A stretch of DNA of 43,109 bases, from positions 1 to 43,109 of the forward strand of contig SFTH01000022.1 of assembly GCA_004563405.1 (NCBI GenBank), read 5' to 3'. This DNA comes from a bacterium (GTDB taxonomy: Bacteria; Bacillota; Clostridia; Christensenellales; Aristaeellaceae). Shown here piece by piece: positions 1-6,800 of the stretch. The notes beneath the pieces were generated by a model. The model had not been told where the DNA came from. It did not search any database and worked only from the letters and a program-made list of their open reading frames with translations. Position 1 is the first letter of the stretch; each line of letters starts with the position of its first letter. A program made the position numbers and the translations under genes.

Positions 1-97
1 AAAAGGGCTTCCTTTGGCTGTCAGAACTTCTCCCGCTTCCGTAAGAGAGTTCTGTTATCCTTCTCTTTACACCCCAACATTTGACACAGAGCCGAAA

Positions 98-135
98 AAT
101 CACAAAAACAGCCGTTTTGTGATTGGATTTGTGAT
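98..135. repeat. Inverted and direct copies of ATCACAAA near tRNA-Thr
   Basis: A perfect 10-bp inverted repeat (AATCACAAAA at 98-107, TTTTGTGATT at 115-124) is followed by a second direct copy of TTTGTGAT at 128-135, so three copies of the same 8-mer lie within 38 bases. The stretch 1-246 is visibly more AT-rich than the neighbouring genes and holds no convincing gene. It lies just beyond the 3' end of a tRNA, a common integration site, but no integrase is visible in the window. Confidence 0.45.
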
Positions 136-204
136 AAAAACGGACGAAAAAGGATGCGAGGTCATAAAAATGAAGGGTTCCGATTCGGAATCCTTCAAAA
201 ACAG

Positions 205-245
205 GCCAAAACAAAGGAAAAGGACTCGCATTTCTGCAAGTCCTT
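205..245 (-). terminator. Intrinsic terminator of tRNA-Thr
   Basis: Read on the minus strand, an 11-bp stem (AAGGACTTGCA paired with TGCGAGTCCTT, one G-U pair) with a GAAA tetraloop at 220-245 is followed by a T-rich run (TTTTCCTTTG). It starts two bases after the encoded CCA of the tRNA. Confidence 0.85.
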
Positions 246-246
246 A

Positions 247-322
<76 letters not shown>

Positions 323-343
323 GCATCGTTTGACGCGAGATTT

Positions 344-372
344 ATTATACTATACCCCGCGTCAAAAAGCAA
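344..372 (-). promoter_or_regulatory. Promoter of tRNA-Thr
   Basis: On the minus strand TTGCTT (367-372) and a perfect TATAAT (344-349) are spaced by 17 bases, 21 bases before the tRNA 5' end. Confidence 0.75.
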
Positions 373-413
373 GGGTTTTCGGAAAATTTCTTTCGTAAAT
401 TCTATTCTCCCGT

Positions 414-914
414 TCAATCCTCCAGATACTCCGCCGGGATGCGCCGCAGGATTTTGAGCAGGGGCAGGCCCAACACATAGCAGACCACCAGCTCGCCCAG
501 GGCGACCGTGCCCACGGAGGAGAGCAGCACCAGCAGGTTGACGGCCTCGCCAGGAGCGCGCACATAGGCGAAATAGACCACCGGGCCGACGATCAGGCCG
601 TTGAACAGCACGGGCATTGCGGCGGCGGCGAAGGGATACTTGCGAAGTCTGCGGGCGAAGGCCGCGGCCAGCAGCGTCGCGATGGATCCGAGCACCACGT
701 CGTACCAGACGCCGCCGCCCAGCAGATTGGCCAGCACGCAGCCGACAAACAGACCGGGAACCGCGTCCACAGTGAGCACCGGCAGCAGCATCAGCGCCTC
801 GGAGATGCGGAACTGCACCGCGCCGAAGCTGATGGCCTGGAAGACGATGGTGAGCAGGAGATACAGCGCGGCGATCAGCGCCGCACGGGTCAGGGAACGG
901 GTCGTGCGTTTCAT
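414..914 (-). CDS. queT: QueT-family queuosine precursor transporter (ECF S component)
   Basis: A 166-residue, very hydrophobic protein with about five membrane segments, the size and pattern of the QueT family. Recognisable stretches are FGAVQFRISEALMLLP near residue 30 and the glycine-rich LANLLGGG near 62. QueT proteins are substrate-binding subunits of energy-coupling factor importers thought to bring in preQ1 or a related queuosine precursor and use the shared EcfAA'T module encoded elsewhere. The ATG is preceded by GGAAGGAAGG. The leader carries a preQ1-I type element and a terminator, which supports the assignment independently. The gene is monocistronic; the tRNA-Thr downstream has its own promoter. 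Confidence 0.9.
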   Translation of the reverse strand: MKRTTRSLTRAALIAALYLLLTIVFQAISFGAVQFRISEALMLLPVLTVDAVPGLFVGCVLANLLGGGVWYDVVLGSIATLLAAAFARRLRKYPFAAAAMPVLFNGLIVGPVVYFAYVRAPGEAVNLLVLLSSVGTVALGELVVCYVLGLPLLKILRRIPAEYLED

Positions 915-954
915 GGATTTCTACCTTCCTTCCATACCTGGAGGGACAGCGCCG

Positions 955-982
955 CAAAAAAGAAGCATGGCGCGGCCATGCT
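955..982 (-). terminator. Leader terminator upstream of queT
   Basis: Minus strand: stem AGCATGG/CCATGCT (964-970 with 976-982), loop CCGCG, followed by TCTTTTTTG. It lies between promoter and start codon of queT, so it can only act as a conditional terminator, the expression platform of the aptamer just upstream. Confidence 0.85.
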
Positions 983-1014
983 CTCAACTGCGCCTGCAAT
1001 GCTGCCGGCGCAAA

Positions 1015-1073
1015 CCTGGTTTTGTTTTTTCGGGAGCCGAAGCTCCGTCAGACAGGAGGGCTGCGAACTGTCT
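1015..1073 (-). promoter_or_regulatory. preQ1-I type riboswitch aptamer with an inserted hairpin
   Basis: Minus strand: P1 is AGACAG/CUGUCU (1068-1073 with 1050-1055), its loop begins UUCGCAG, and the 3' tail reads AACAAAACCAGG (ending at 1015). From memory the Thermoanaerobacter tengcongensis preQ1-I aptamer has UCGCAG in the same loop and the tail AACAAAACAAGG, so loop and tail match almost base for base. Unlike the minimal class, a GGAGC-UUCG-GCUCC hairpin (1032-1047) is inserted between P1 and the pseudoknot-forming tail. Position before queT and the downstream terminator fit control by preQ1. Confidence 0.7.
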
Positions 1074-1093
1074 CTGTTCTTTTTGCGCCATTT

Positions 1094-1122
1094 ATTATAT
1101 ACGCACGGGGCGCAACCTGCAA
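1094..1122 (-). promoter_or_regulatory. Promoter of queT
   Basis: Minus strand TTGCAG (1117-1122), 17-base spacer, TATAAT (1094-1099). Transcription would start near 1087 and give a leader of about 170 nt that contains the whole aptamer and terminator. Confidence 0.8.
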
Positions 1123-1192
1123 GTTGAGATTTGGAAAAGCGTGCGCCCGTTCGCGCTTTTGCACGCATGTTCGAACAAATTCAATACTTCTC

Positions 1193-1201
1193 TGCTATAA
1201 T
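1193..1201 (+). promoter_or_regulatory. Extended -10 promoter of the amidohydrolase gene
   Basis: TGCTATAAT is an extended -10 element about 34 bases before the start codon. No good -35 is seen at 17 bases; the palindrome TGTTCGAACA (1169-1178) occupies that place and could be an operator. Confidence 0.55.
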
Positions 1202-1234
1202 GGCTGCAAAATTCACCGGCAAGGATGATTCGCT

Positions 1235-2023
1235 ATGAGAATCTTTGATGTTCATGTGCACATTTATCCGGATAAAATCGCGGAGAAGGCCTCCGAGAGC
1301 ATCGGCGCATTTTACGACGGCATCCGCATGCATGGCAACGGCACGCTGACGGACTGCCTGCGCCAGATGGACGAGGGCGGCGTGGAGCGCTTTGCGGCGC
1401 ACTCCGTGGCCCTGACTCCCCACAATGTGGAGAGCATCAACCGCTTCATTCTGGAGGCGCAGCGCCAGGCGCCGGAGCGCCTCGTGCCCTTCGCGGCCAT
1501 TCACCCGGACATGCCGGATATGCAGGCGACGGTGGACGGCATCGTGGAGCAGGGCTTCCGGGGCGTGAAGATCCACCCGGACATGCAGAAGTTCCGCGTG
1601 GACGATCCCCAGGTCGCGCCCATGATGGAGGCGCTCTCCGGGCGGCTGCCGCTGCTGATTCACTGCGGCGACTACCGCTACGACTTCGACGGTCCCCGGC
1701 GCATCCTCAACCTGCGCCGCAATTTCCCCCGCCTTCAGATCATCTGCGCCCACTTCGGCGGCTGGGGCGAATGGGACAGCGCGATGGAGCTGCTGCCGGG
1801 CAACGATCTGATCGTGGACACCTCCAGCTCCCTGTACCGCTGGGACGCCGGCAGGGCCACGGAGGCGGTGCATCGCTTCGGCGTGGAAAACGTGCTCTTC
1901 GGCACGGACTACCCCATGTGGAGCCCCCGGGAGGAGCTGCAGCGCTTCATGCAGCTGGGCCTGACCGACCGGGAGCGGGAGGACATCCTCTGGAACAACG
2001 CCGCACGGCTGCTGAAACTGTGA
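1235..2023 (+). CDS. Metal-dependent amidohydrolase (Amidohydro_2, ACMSD-like)
   Basis: A 262-residue TIM-barrel hydrolase of the amidohydrolase superfamily. Visible metal-site motifs are DVHVH (residues 5-9), KIHP near 111, a conserved HCGD segment near 146, CAHFGGWG near 176 and the GTDYPMWSP segment near 224, whose Asp is the usual catalytic/metal residue. The family includes 2-amino-3-carboxymuconate semialdehyde decarboxylase and related non-oxidative decarboxylases and hydrolases; the true substrate cannot be read from the sequence. SD-like AAGGATG lies 8 bases before the ATG. It is transcribed alone, divergently from queT. Confidence 0.85.
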   Translation: MRIFDVHVHIYPDKIAEKASESIGAFYDGIRMHGNGTLTDCLRQMDEGGVERFAAHSVALTPHNVESINRFILEAQRQAPERLVPFAAIHPDMPDMQATVDGIVEQGFRGVKIHPDMQKFRVDDPQVAPMMEALSGRLPLLIHCGDYRYDFDGPRRILNLRRNFPRLQIICAHFGGWGEWDSAMELLPGNDLIVDTSSSLYRWDAGRATEAVHRFGVENVLFGTDYPMWSPREELQRFMQLGLTDREREDILWNNAARLLKL

Positions 2024-2072
2024 ACAAAGCGGTGCGCCGGAATGACTTTTTTTCTACAATATGCGCCTTTGT

Positions 2073-2101
2073 TTGACGCTGCGACGGGAATTATGTATAA
2101 T
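2073..2101 (+). promoter_or_regulatory. Sigma-A promoter of small membrane protein gene
   Basis: TTGACG (2073-2078), 17-base spacer, TATAAT (2096-2101). Confidence 0.85.
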
Positions 2102-2157
2102 GAAGGTACGCTATAAGGGGCGGCGCATGGCCGTCCAGGATGGAAGGAGTAATGCCG

Positions 2158-2451
2158 ATGGCGCGCACTGAAAAGGGCGGAAAGAGCAGAAAGGTCTCCG
2201 TCTGGAACTGGATGGGCACTCTCATTCTGTGCAGCATCCCGGGCGTGAATCTGATCGCCCTGATCCTGTTCATCATCTTCGCGAAGGCGCAGGCCAAGCG
2301 CAGCTTCGCCGTGGCGGCGCTGATCCTGATGATTCTGGCGCTGGCGCTGGTGTGCGCGGCGTTTCTGGTCTTCCCGGAGCCGCTCTCCCGCTTCGCGGCG
2401 CAGCTCCGCGGCGGCGACGCGGTGAACCTGCTGGTCTCTCCCGCAGGCTGA
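2158..2451 (+). CDS. Small two-TM membrane protein, unknown function
   Basis: A 97-residue protein: a basic N-terminus (ARTEKGGKSRK), a first hydrophobic segment around residues 19-42 (ending IILFIIFAKAQAK-like), a second around 50-72, and a short exposed C-terminus. Two earlier ATGs (2140, 2152) are in frame, but AAGGAG at 2144-2149 sits 8 bases before 2158, so this start is preferred. It has its own promoter and terminator. Small membrane proteins of this shape are common in Clostridia; I do not recognise a function. Confidence 0.75.
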   Translation: MARTEKGGKSRKVSVWNWMGTLILCSIPGVNLIALILFIIFAKAQAKRSFAVAALILMILALALVCAAFLVFPEPLSRFAAQLRGGDAVNLLVSPAG

Positions 2452-2467
2452 GAACGCTCAGTCTGAA

Positions 2468-2496
2468 CCCTCCTGCCCAGGCAGGAGGGTTTTGCT
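2468..2496 (+). terminator. Intrinsic terminator after the small membrane protein
   Basis: Perfect 10-bp stem CCCTCCTGCC/GGCAGGAGGG with a 2-base loop, followed by TTTTGCTTTG. Confidence 0.85.
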
Positions 2497-2523
2497 TTGT
2501 GTCGGACGGCCGCCGCCAAAAAA

Positions 2524-2537
2524 TAAACATATGTTCG
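2524..2537. promoter_or_regulatory. LexA (SOS) box in front of recA
   Basis: TAAACATATGTTCG matches the Gram-positive SOS box CGAAC-N4-GTTCG in 12 of 14 positions of the form CGAACATATGTTCG. It sits just upstream of the -35 region of recA, whose extended -10 TGCTATAAT ends at 2567. This is the expected arrangement for LexA-repressed recA. Confidence 0.8.
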
Positions 2538-2558
2538 ATAGCTTTCAGGGGGAAACTA

Positions 2559-2567
2559 TGCTATAAT
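2559..2567 (+). promoter_or_regulatory. Extended -10 promoter of recA
   Basis: TGCTATAAT (2559-2567) lies 37 bases before the recA ATG; the -35 region (around TAGCTT, 2539-2544) is poor, so the TG extension probably compensates. Confidence 0.7.
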
Positions 2568-2604
2568 ACTTTACAGAAATTGACCCACGGAGGTAGAGAG
2601 TTCG

Positions 2605-3714
2605 ATGGCAGCGGAAAAGAAGGCGGAGAAGAAGGCCGCGGCGCCGAAGTTCGGCGAGGATCGCAAGAAGGCGCTGGAGATCGCGCTGGGCAAGATTGAG
2701 AAGGATTTCGGCAAGGGCTCGGTGATGAAGCTGGGCGACGCGGCGGAGAAGATGCAGGTGGACGTGATTCCCACGGGCTCCCTGCAGCTGGACTTCGCCC
2801 TGGGCGTGGGCGGCCTGCCCAAGGGCCGCATCGTGGAGATCTACGGGCCGGAGTCCTCCGGTAAGACCACGGTCGCGCTGCACTGCATCGCGGAGGCCCA
2901 GAAGATGGGTGGCACGGCGGCGTTCATCGACGCGGAGCACGCGCTGGATCCGGTCTACGCGGAGCATCTGGGCGTGGACATCGACGAGCTCTATGTGGCC
3001 CAGCCGGACAACGGCGAGCAGGCGCTGGACATCTGCGAGGCGCTGGTGCGCTCCGGCGCAATCGACATCGTGGTCATCGACTCCGTGGCGGCGCTGGTTC
3101 CCAAGGCCGAAATCGAGGGCGACATGGGCGACAGCCATGTGGGCCTTCAGGCGCGGCTGATGTCCCAGGCCCTGCGCAAGCTGGCGGGCGTGATCTCCAA
3201 GACCAACGCCGTGGCCATCTTCATCAACCAGCTGCGCGAGAAGGTGGGCGTGGTGTACGGCAATCCCGAGACCACCACCGGCGGCAAGGCCCTGAAGTTC
3301 TACGCCTCCGTGCGCCTGGACATCCGCAAGGGCGAGCCCATCAAGGAGGGCTCCGAAATCATCGGCAACCGCACGAAGATCAAGATCGTGAAGAACAAGG
3401 TGGCCCCGCCCTTCAAGACCTGCGTGGTGGACATCCTCTACGGCGAGGGCATCTCCTCCTCCGGCGAGCTGCTGGATCTGGCCGTGGAGCGCGACCTGAT
3501 CAAGAAGGCCGGCGCGTACTACTCCTACAACGGCGAGCGCATCGGCCAGGGCCGCGACAACGCCCGCAAGTATCTGATGGACAATCCCGACGTGTACGAG
3601 GAGATCGAAAAGCTCATCCGCGACAGCTTTGCGAAGAACGTGGCCGAGCTTCCCGCCCCCGCGCCCGCCGACGAGCCCGACGACGAGGACGACGAGTTCG
3701 ATCTGGACGAATGA
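2605..3714 (+). CDS. recA: Recombinase RecA
   Basis: RecA forms ATP-dependent filaments on single-stranded DNA, drives strand exchange in homologous recombination and triggers LexA self-cleavage in the SOS response. The 369-residue protein has the Walker A motif GPESSGKT at 81-88, Walker B (IVVIDSV) near 154, the MAW signature region (LMSQALRKLAG) and an acidic C-terminal tail ending EDDEFDLDE. The N-terminus carries an unusual Lys/Ala-rich extension (about 15 residues, AEKKAEKKAA). SD GGAGGT lies 10 bases before the ATG. A LexA box and its own promoter precede it and a hairpin follows. Confidence 0.99.
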   Translation: MAAEKKAEKKAAAPKFGEDRKKALEIALGKIEKDFGKGSVMKLGDAAEKMQVDVIPTGSLQLDFALGVGGLPKGRIVEIYGPESSGKTTVALHCIAEAQKMGGTAAFIDAEHALDPVYAEHLGVDIDELYVAQPDNGEQALDICEALVRSGAIDIVVIDSVAALVPKAEIEGDMGDSHVGLQARLMSQALRKLAGVISKTNAVAIFINQLREKVGVVYGNPETTTGGKALKFYASVRLDIRKGEPIKEGSEIIGNRTKIKIVKNKVAPPFKTCVVDILYGEGISSSGELLDLAVERDLIKKAGAYYSYNGERIGQGRDNARKYLMDNPDVYEEIEKLIRDSFAKNVAELPAPAPADEPDDEDDEFDLDE

Positions 3715-3738
3715 TCGAAGCGCCGGCCGCTCCTGAAA

Positions 3739-3776
3739 AGAGAAAATCCGACCCGGAAACGGGCCGGATTCTCTCT
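3739..3776. terminator. Bidirectional hairpin between convergent recA and anti-sigma genes
   Basis: Stem AGAGAAAATCCG...CGGATTCTCTCT with an inner CCCG-GAAA-CGGG and a single A-C mismatch. The T-rich side is on the minus strand (TTTTCTCTTTTC), so it best serves the anti-sigma gene, but it closes recA too. Confidence 0.7.
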
Positions 3777-3777
3777 G

Positions 3778-5259
3778 TCAAAAGATGCAATCGGAGCATG
3801 GCTCTTTGCCTTCTGCAATCGCAGCGTCAATGGTCCATTCAAGGGCATTGCGCATACCATTGCAGTCCGGCCTGCGATGATATCGGGTCCCGTTCTCTGT
3901 CGCATAGACGAGATTGCTTCCGCCTTCATCGGCTTTGTTTTGGGCGGATGTTTCAATGAAAACCGGCTTAAACATGGCGATGGGATCTTCTGTATCCAGG
4001 TTCATATCGTAAGTGTAATCATGACCGGTGGGCGTCCAGTATTCAGGAACGACCATCAGTGTTTCCAGCGTGGAGATTGGAAAGATTCCCTTCCCTTCAA
4101 ATGTATAGAACAGAGACCCATCATTCTGACGCGCGTACCGGCATACAATGTCACCCATCAGGCGATTCACAGCGCCTTCATTTGCCGCATCCAAATAAGC
4201 CAGACCGAGGAACATGGAATCATAGCCCGGTATTCCGACGGTGTTCCTGGGATATTCCAATTCGGCAGCATCGTCATTCTGATTGAACCCTCCCTTGCGC
4301 ACAAGCCTCAGTTCCAGATCAAGGTCGAAGGGTGTCATTTGCAGCTTTTCCACCGTAATGGAAAGATCCCGCCATTGAAACGCGCGCTGATCCACGTCGT
4401 TATACACGACCATGCCGTCGATAACGGCATGGAGTTCCGTCATCAATTCCTCCGCAGTTACATAATCCACCCAATCCATTGCACCGACCTCTTCCGGATC
4501 AATGCCATTGGTGCGCCACTCTTCCGCATACCATTCGCCGTCCTTATGCGGCAGCAGCGCAGCAATTTCGTCATATCTCAGAAGATTGATCGAGTTATCG
4601 TTTTCAAGATAGAGAACATTCTGCTGCGCCTCCTCTTCAGAGGAATTGCCAGAAACAACCGGCCTGTCCGTGGACAGAAATACCGCCTTCAGCTTAAGGG
4701 AGGCAGGGCCATTCTCCATTCCTGCCGAATCCGCGAGCACGGGCAGGAGCAACGTTCGCGCGACCGGGCAGGTTCCCCCAATGGGGTAAACCGTCATGGA
4801 ATCAGGGGAATCAAAGTAGAGCGCCGTTTGATAGTCCACGAGTTCTCCATCCACCTGCGGCGTCATGATACCGGCGAGATAGGTCTTTCCATCATCCGGC
4901 ACGGCGAGCGTGCACGAGAGGAGAAGGTTTTCTTCACCCCATAAATATTCATCCAGTGTCACAGAGAAGTCCTCCGACACAGCAGAGGATTCAACATCCA
5001 CAACCTGTTCAACCAGATCGCCTGCGCCGGAAGAAGTCAGGGTTTCCTTCAACAGATGATGATGGGCGATTACAGCCAATGCAGTGGCGGCGGTCAGTAC
5101 CATTATGATTGCAGCGATCAGCAAGGGCCGGCCTGCTCTTCGAGCCTTCCGCTCGCTTCGATTCTTCATATCTTCAATCTCCTTCAACGTTGTGTCGATG
5201 CAGTTGATGAAATGCTCCGGCGCAGGCGCAAACGCTCTTTGAAAATCCCTTCGGTTCAT
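3778..5259 (-). CDS. Membrane anti-sigma factor with Cys/His-rich C-terminal domain
   Basis: 493 residues: a cytoplasmic N-terminus of about 45 residues, one membrane segment at about 46-65, then a long outside region. The gene follows an ECF sigma gene by 14 bases, so it is probably its membrane-bound antagonist; the shape resembles the DUF4179-type anti-sigma proteins of Firmicutes. I chose the ATG at 5259 because GGGAGG sits 7 bases upstream; an ATG at 5274 overlaps the sigma stop but lacks an SD. Unusual is the last 42 residues: YHRRPDC...PCSDC puts His461, Cys466, Cys488 and Cys491 in a pattern that suggests a metal or redox site. Function of this tail is inference. Confidence 0.75.
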   Translation of the reverse strand: MNRRDFQRAFAPAPEHFINCIDTTLKEIEDMKNRSERKARRAGRPLLIAAIIMVLTAATALAVIAHHHLLKETLTSSGAGDLVEQVVDVESSAVSEDFSVTLDEYLWGEENLLLSCTLAVPDDGKTYLAGIMTPQVDGELVDYQTALYFDSPDSMTVYPIGGTCPVARTLLLPVLADSAGMENGPASLKLKAVFLSTDRPVVSGNSSEEEAQQNVLYLENDNSINLLRYDEIAALLPHKDGEWYAEEWRTNGIDPEEVGAMDWVDYVTAEELMTELHAVIDGMVVYNDVDQRAFQWRDLSITVEKLQMTPFDLDLELRLVRKGGFNQNDDAAELEYPRNTVGIPGYDSMFLGLAYLDAANEGAVNRLMGDIVCRYARQNDGSLFYTFEGKGIFPISTLETLMVVPEYWTPTGHDYTYDMNLDTEDPIAMFKPVFIETSAQNKADEGGSNLVYATENGTRYHRRPDCNGMRNALEWTIDAAIAEGKEPCSDCIF

Positions 5260-5273
5260 ATCCTTGCCTCCCA

Positions 5274-5732
5274 TCAAATCAGGTCGGTCCGCAGCTTGTT
5301 GCGAGCGGCACGCAGTCGCCAAGTAACGGTTGTTTCCGGCAGAGACAGAATTTTCCCTATCTCCTTAACGCTGTATCCCTCAACATAGTGCAGCGTCAGA
5401 GGCAACCGCAGATTCAAAGGAAGCGCCATGATTGCGGCATGAAGCTCCAGGTTCACATCCTTCGCGATGGGATCCATTACGGCATCCAGAGAAACGTGCT
5501 GTCTGTGTGCACGGCGACGCAGGGCATCCTTACATTCATTGACAAGTATTCGGATCAGCCACGAACGGAAGGCGCGACCATCCTTCAGCGTGCCTATGCG
5601 CGCCCACGCGCGCAGCAGCGCCTCCTGCACGGCATCATCACAGTCGACCCCGTTGCGCAGGATGCTGTATGAAACCCGCCACAGGGTCTGATACATCCCC
5701 TTCACCTGTTCGGAAAATTCCCTTTCTGTCAT
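5274..5732 (-). CDS. ECF-type RNA polymerase sigma factor
   Basis: 152 residues with a sigma-70 region 2 (about 12-75, including DCDDAVQEALLRAWARI) and region 4 (about 98-150, with the helix-turn-helix YSVKEIGKILSLPETTVTWRLRAAR). It directs RNA polymerase to a stress regulon that cannot be read here. The start at 5732 has AGGAG 8 bases upstream; longer in-frame starts up to 5864 lack an SD and would add an unrelated N-terminus. It forms an operon with the downstream membrane protein, the usual sigma/anti-sigma order. Confidence 0.9.
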   Translation of the reverse strand: MTEREFSEQVKGMYQTLWRVSYSILRNGVDCDDAVQEALLRAWARIGTLKDGRAFRSWLIRILVNECKDALRRRAHRQHVSLDAVMDPIAKDVNLELHAAIMALPLNLRLPLTLHYVEGYSVKEIGKILSLPETTVTWRLRAARNKLRTDLI

Positions 5733-5871
5733 ACGCCTTACTCCTGTCAAAGATCTCATGAAATCGGCACGATTTGCAATTGCACTTATAAGACGAAATT
5801 GGCAAGCAAAATCAGAGTGGTTTTCAAAGCAATTCGAAAAAAGATGATCACAACAGGAATCCATTCATAAA

Positions 5872-5915
5872 CAACGCCCTCCCGCTGACATCTGAATTGC
5901 AGCAGGAGGGTGTTG
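5872..5915 (-). terminator. Hairpin between the PHP phosphatase and the sigma operon
   Basis: CAAC-CCCTCC-GCTG pairs with CAGC-GGAGGG-GTTG across single mismatched bases. On the minus strand it follows the phosphatase gene and ends in GTTGTTTATG, a weak T tract. Likely terminates that operon. Confidence 0.5.
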
Positions 5916-5949
5916 TCACAGGGGCAATCGGGCAGCGGCGCGGCGGGGA

Positions 5950-6768
5950 TCAGTCCTCCAGCGCGACCTCCTCGAAGCCGCGTTCCCGCAGGCGCAGGAT
6001 GTGGTCGAAGCCGCAGCTGCGGGCGATCTCCACGCACTGGCCGAAGGCGCAATCCAGGTGCGCCGCCGCGTGGGCGTCGCTGTTGATGAGGATCTCTCCG
6101 CCCCGGGCGCGGATGTGCCGCAGCAGGGGCGCGGCGGGGTAGGGCGCGCTGCGGTAGCCCCGGGCGATGGCGCCGCTGTTGATCTCCAGGGGCACGCCCC
6201 GGTTCAGCGCGCAGTCCAGCGCCTCCAGCGCCGGACCGAGGTAGCGGGGGTCGGCCTCGTCGAAGTAGCGATTGCCCTCGTTGAACTTGCTCACCAGGTC
6301 GATGTGGCCGATGAAGGCTGCGTCGGAGCGGGCGCAGAGCTCCGCCTCCTCGCGGTAGTAAGCCCGGCAGTAGGCGTAATAATCGCCGCCGAAGTGCTCC
6401 CGGACGCCGTCGCGCATGACCTCCTCAGAGTAATCCACGCCGATGTACGCGCCGTCCCGGACGATCCAGTGGATGGAATCAATCAGGTATTCGTACTGGG
6501 AAAAGTCCCGCTCGTAGAGCGCGTCCCGCTCCGCGCCGATGAGAATTTCAATCTGCCCCCGATACTTCTCCCGCAGGCGCTTCAGCTCCGCGCGGTATTC
6601 CGCCTCCCGCTCCAGGGTGACGGGCGCGGGTTCGTAGGGCGTCCAGCCGTGTATGGTGAAGCCCAGGGACACAAAGCCCCGTTCGAGCGCGGCCTGCACC
6701 ATCGCCTCCGGCGCGTCCCTGCCGTCGCAGTAGGTTGTGTGGGTGTGAGCGTTGGAGCGCAGCTTCAT
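5950..6768 (-). CDS. hisK: Histidinol-phosphatase, PHP family
   Basis: 272 residues, the usual size of PHP-domain histidinol phosphatases, which make histidinol from histidinol phosphate in histidine synthesis using a trinuclear metal site. The N-terminal metal motif NAHTHTTYCDGR (residues 6-17), GHIDLV near 180, and INSDAH near 238 are the expected PHP ligands. An in-frame extension to 6951 exists, but it is rejected because the ATG at 6768 begins exactly at the PHP fold and has GAGGG upstream. No other his genes are near, so another PHP phosphoesterase role is possible. It lies 32 bases behind the membrane protein gene. Confidence 0.85.
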   Translation of the reverse strand: MKLRSNAHTHTTYCDGRDAPEAMVQAALERGFVSLGFTIHGWTPYEPAPVTLEREAEYRAELKRLREKYRGQIEILIGAERDALYERDFSQYEYLIDSIHWIVRDGAYIGVDYSEEVMRDGVREHFGGDYYAYCRAYYREEAELCARSDAAFIGHIDLVSKFNEGNRYFDEADPRYLGPALEALDCALNRGVPLEINSGAIARGYRSAPYPAAPLLRHIRARGGEILINSDAHAAAHLDCAFGQCVEIARSCGFDHILRLRERGFEEVALED

Positions 6769-6800
6769 GGTTTTCCCTCTTTCTCCGAATCCGGCCGGCA

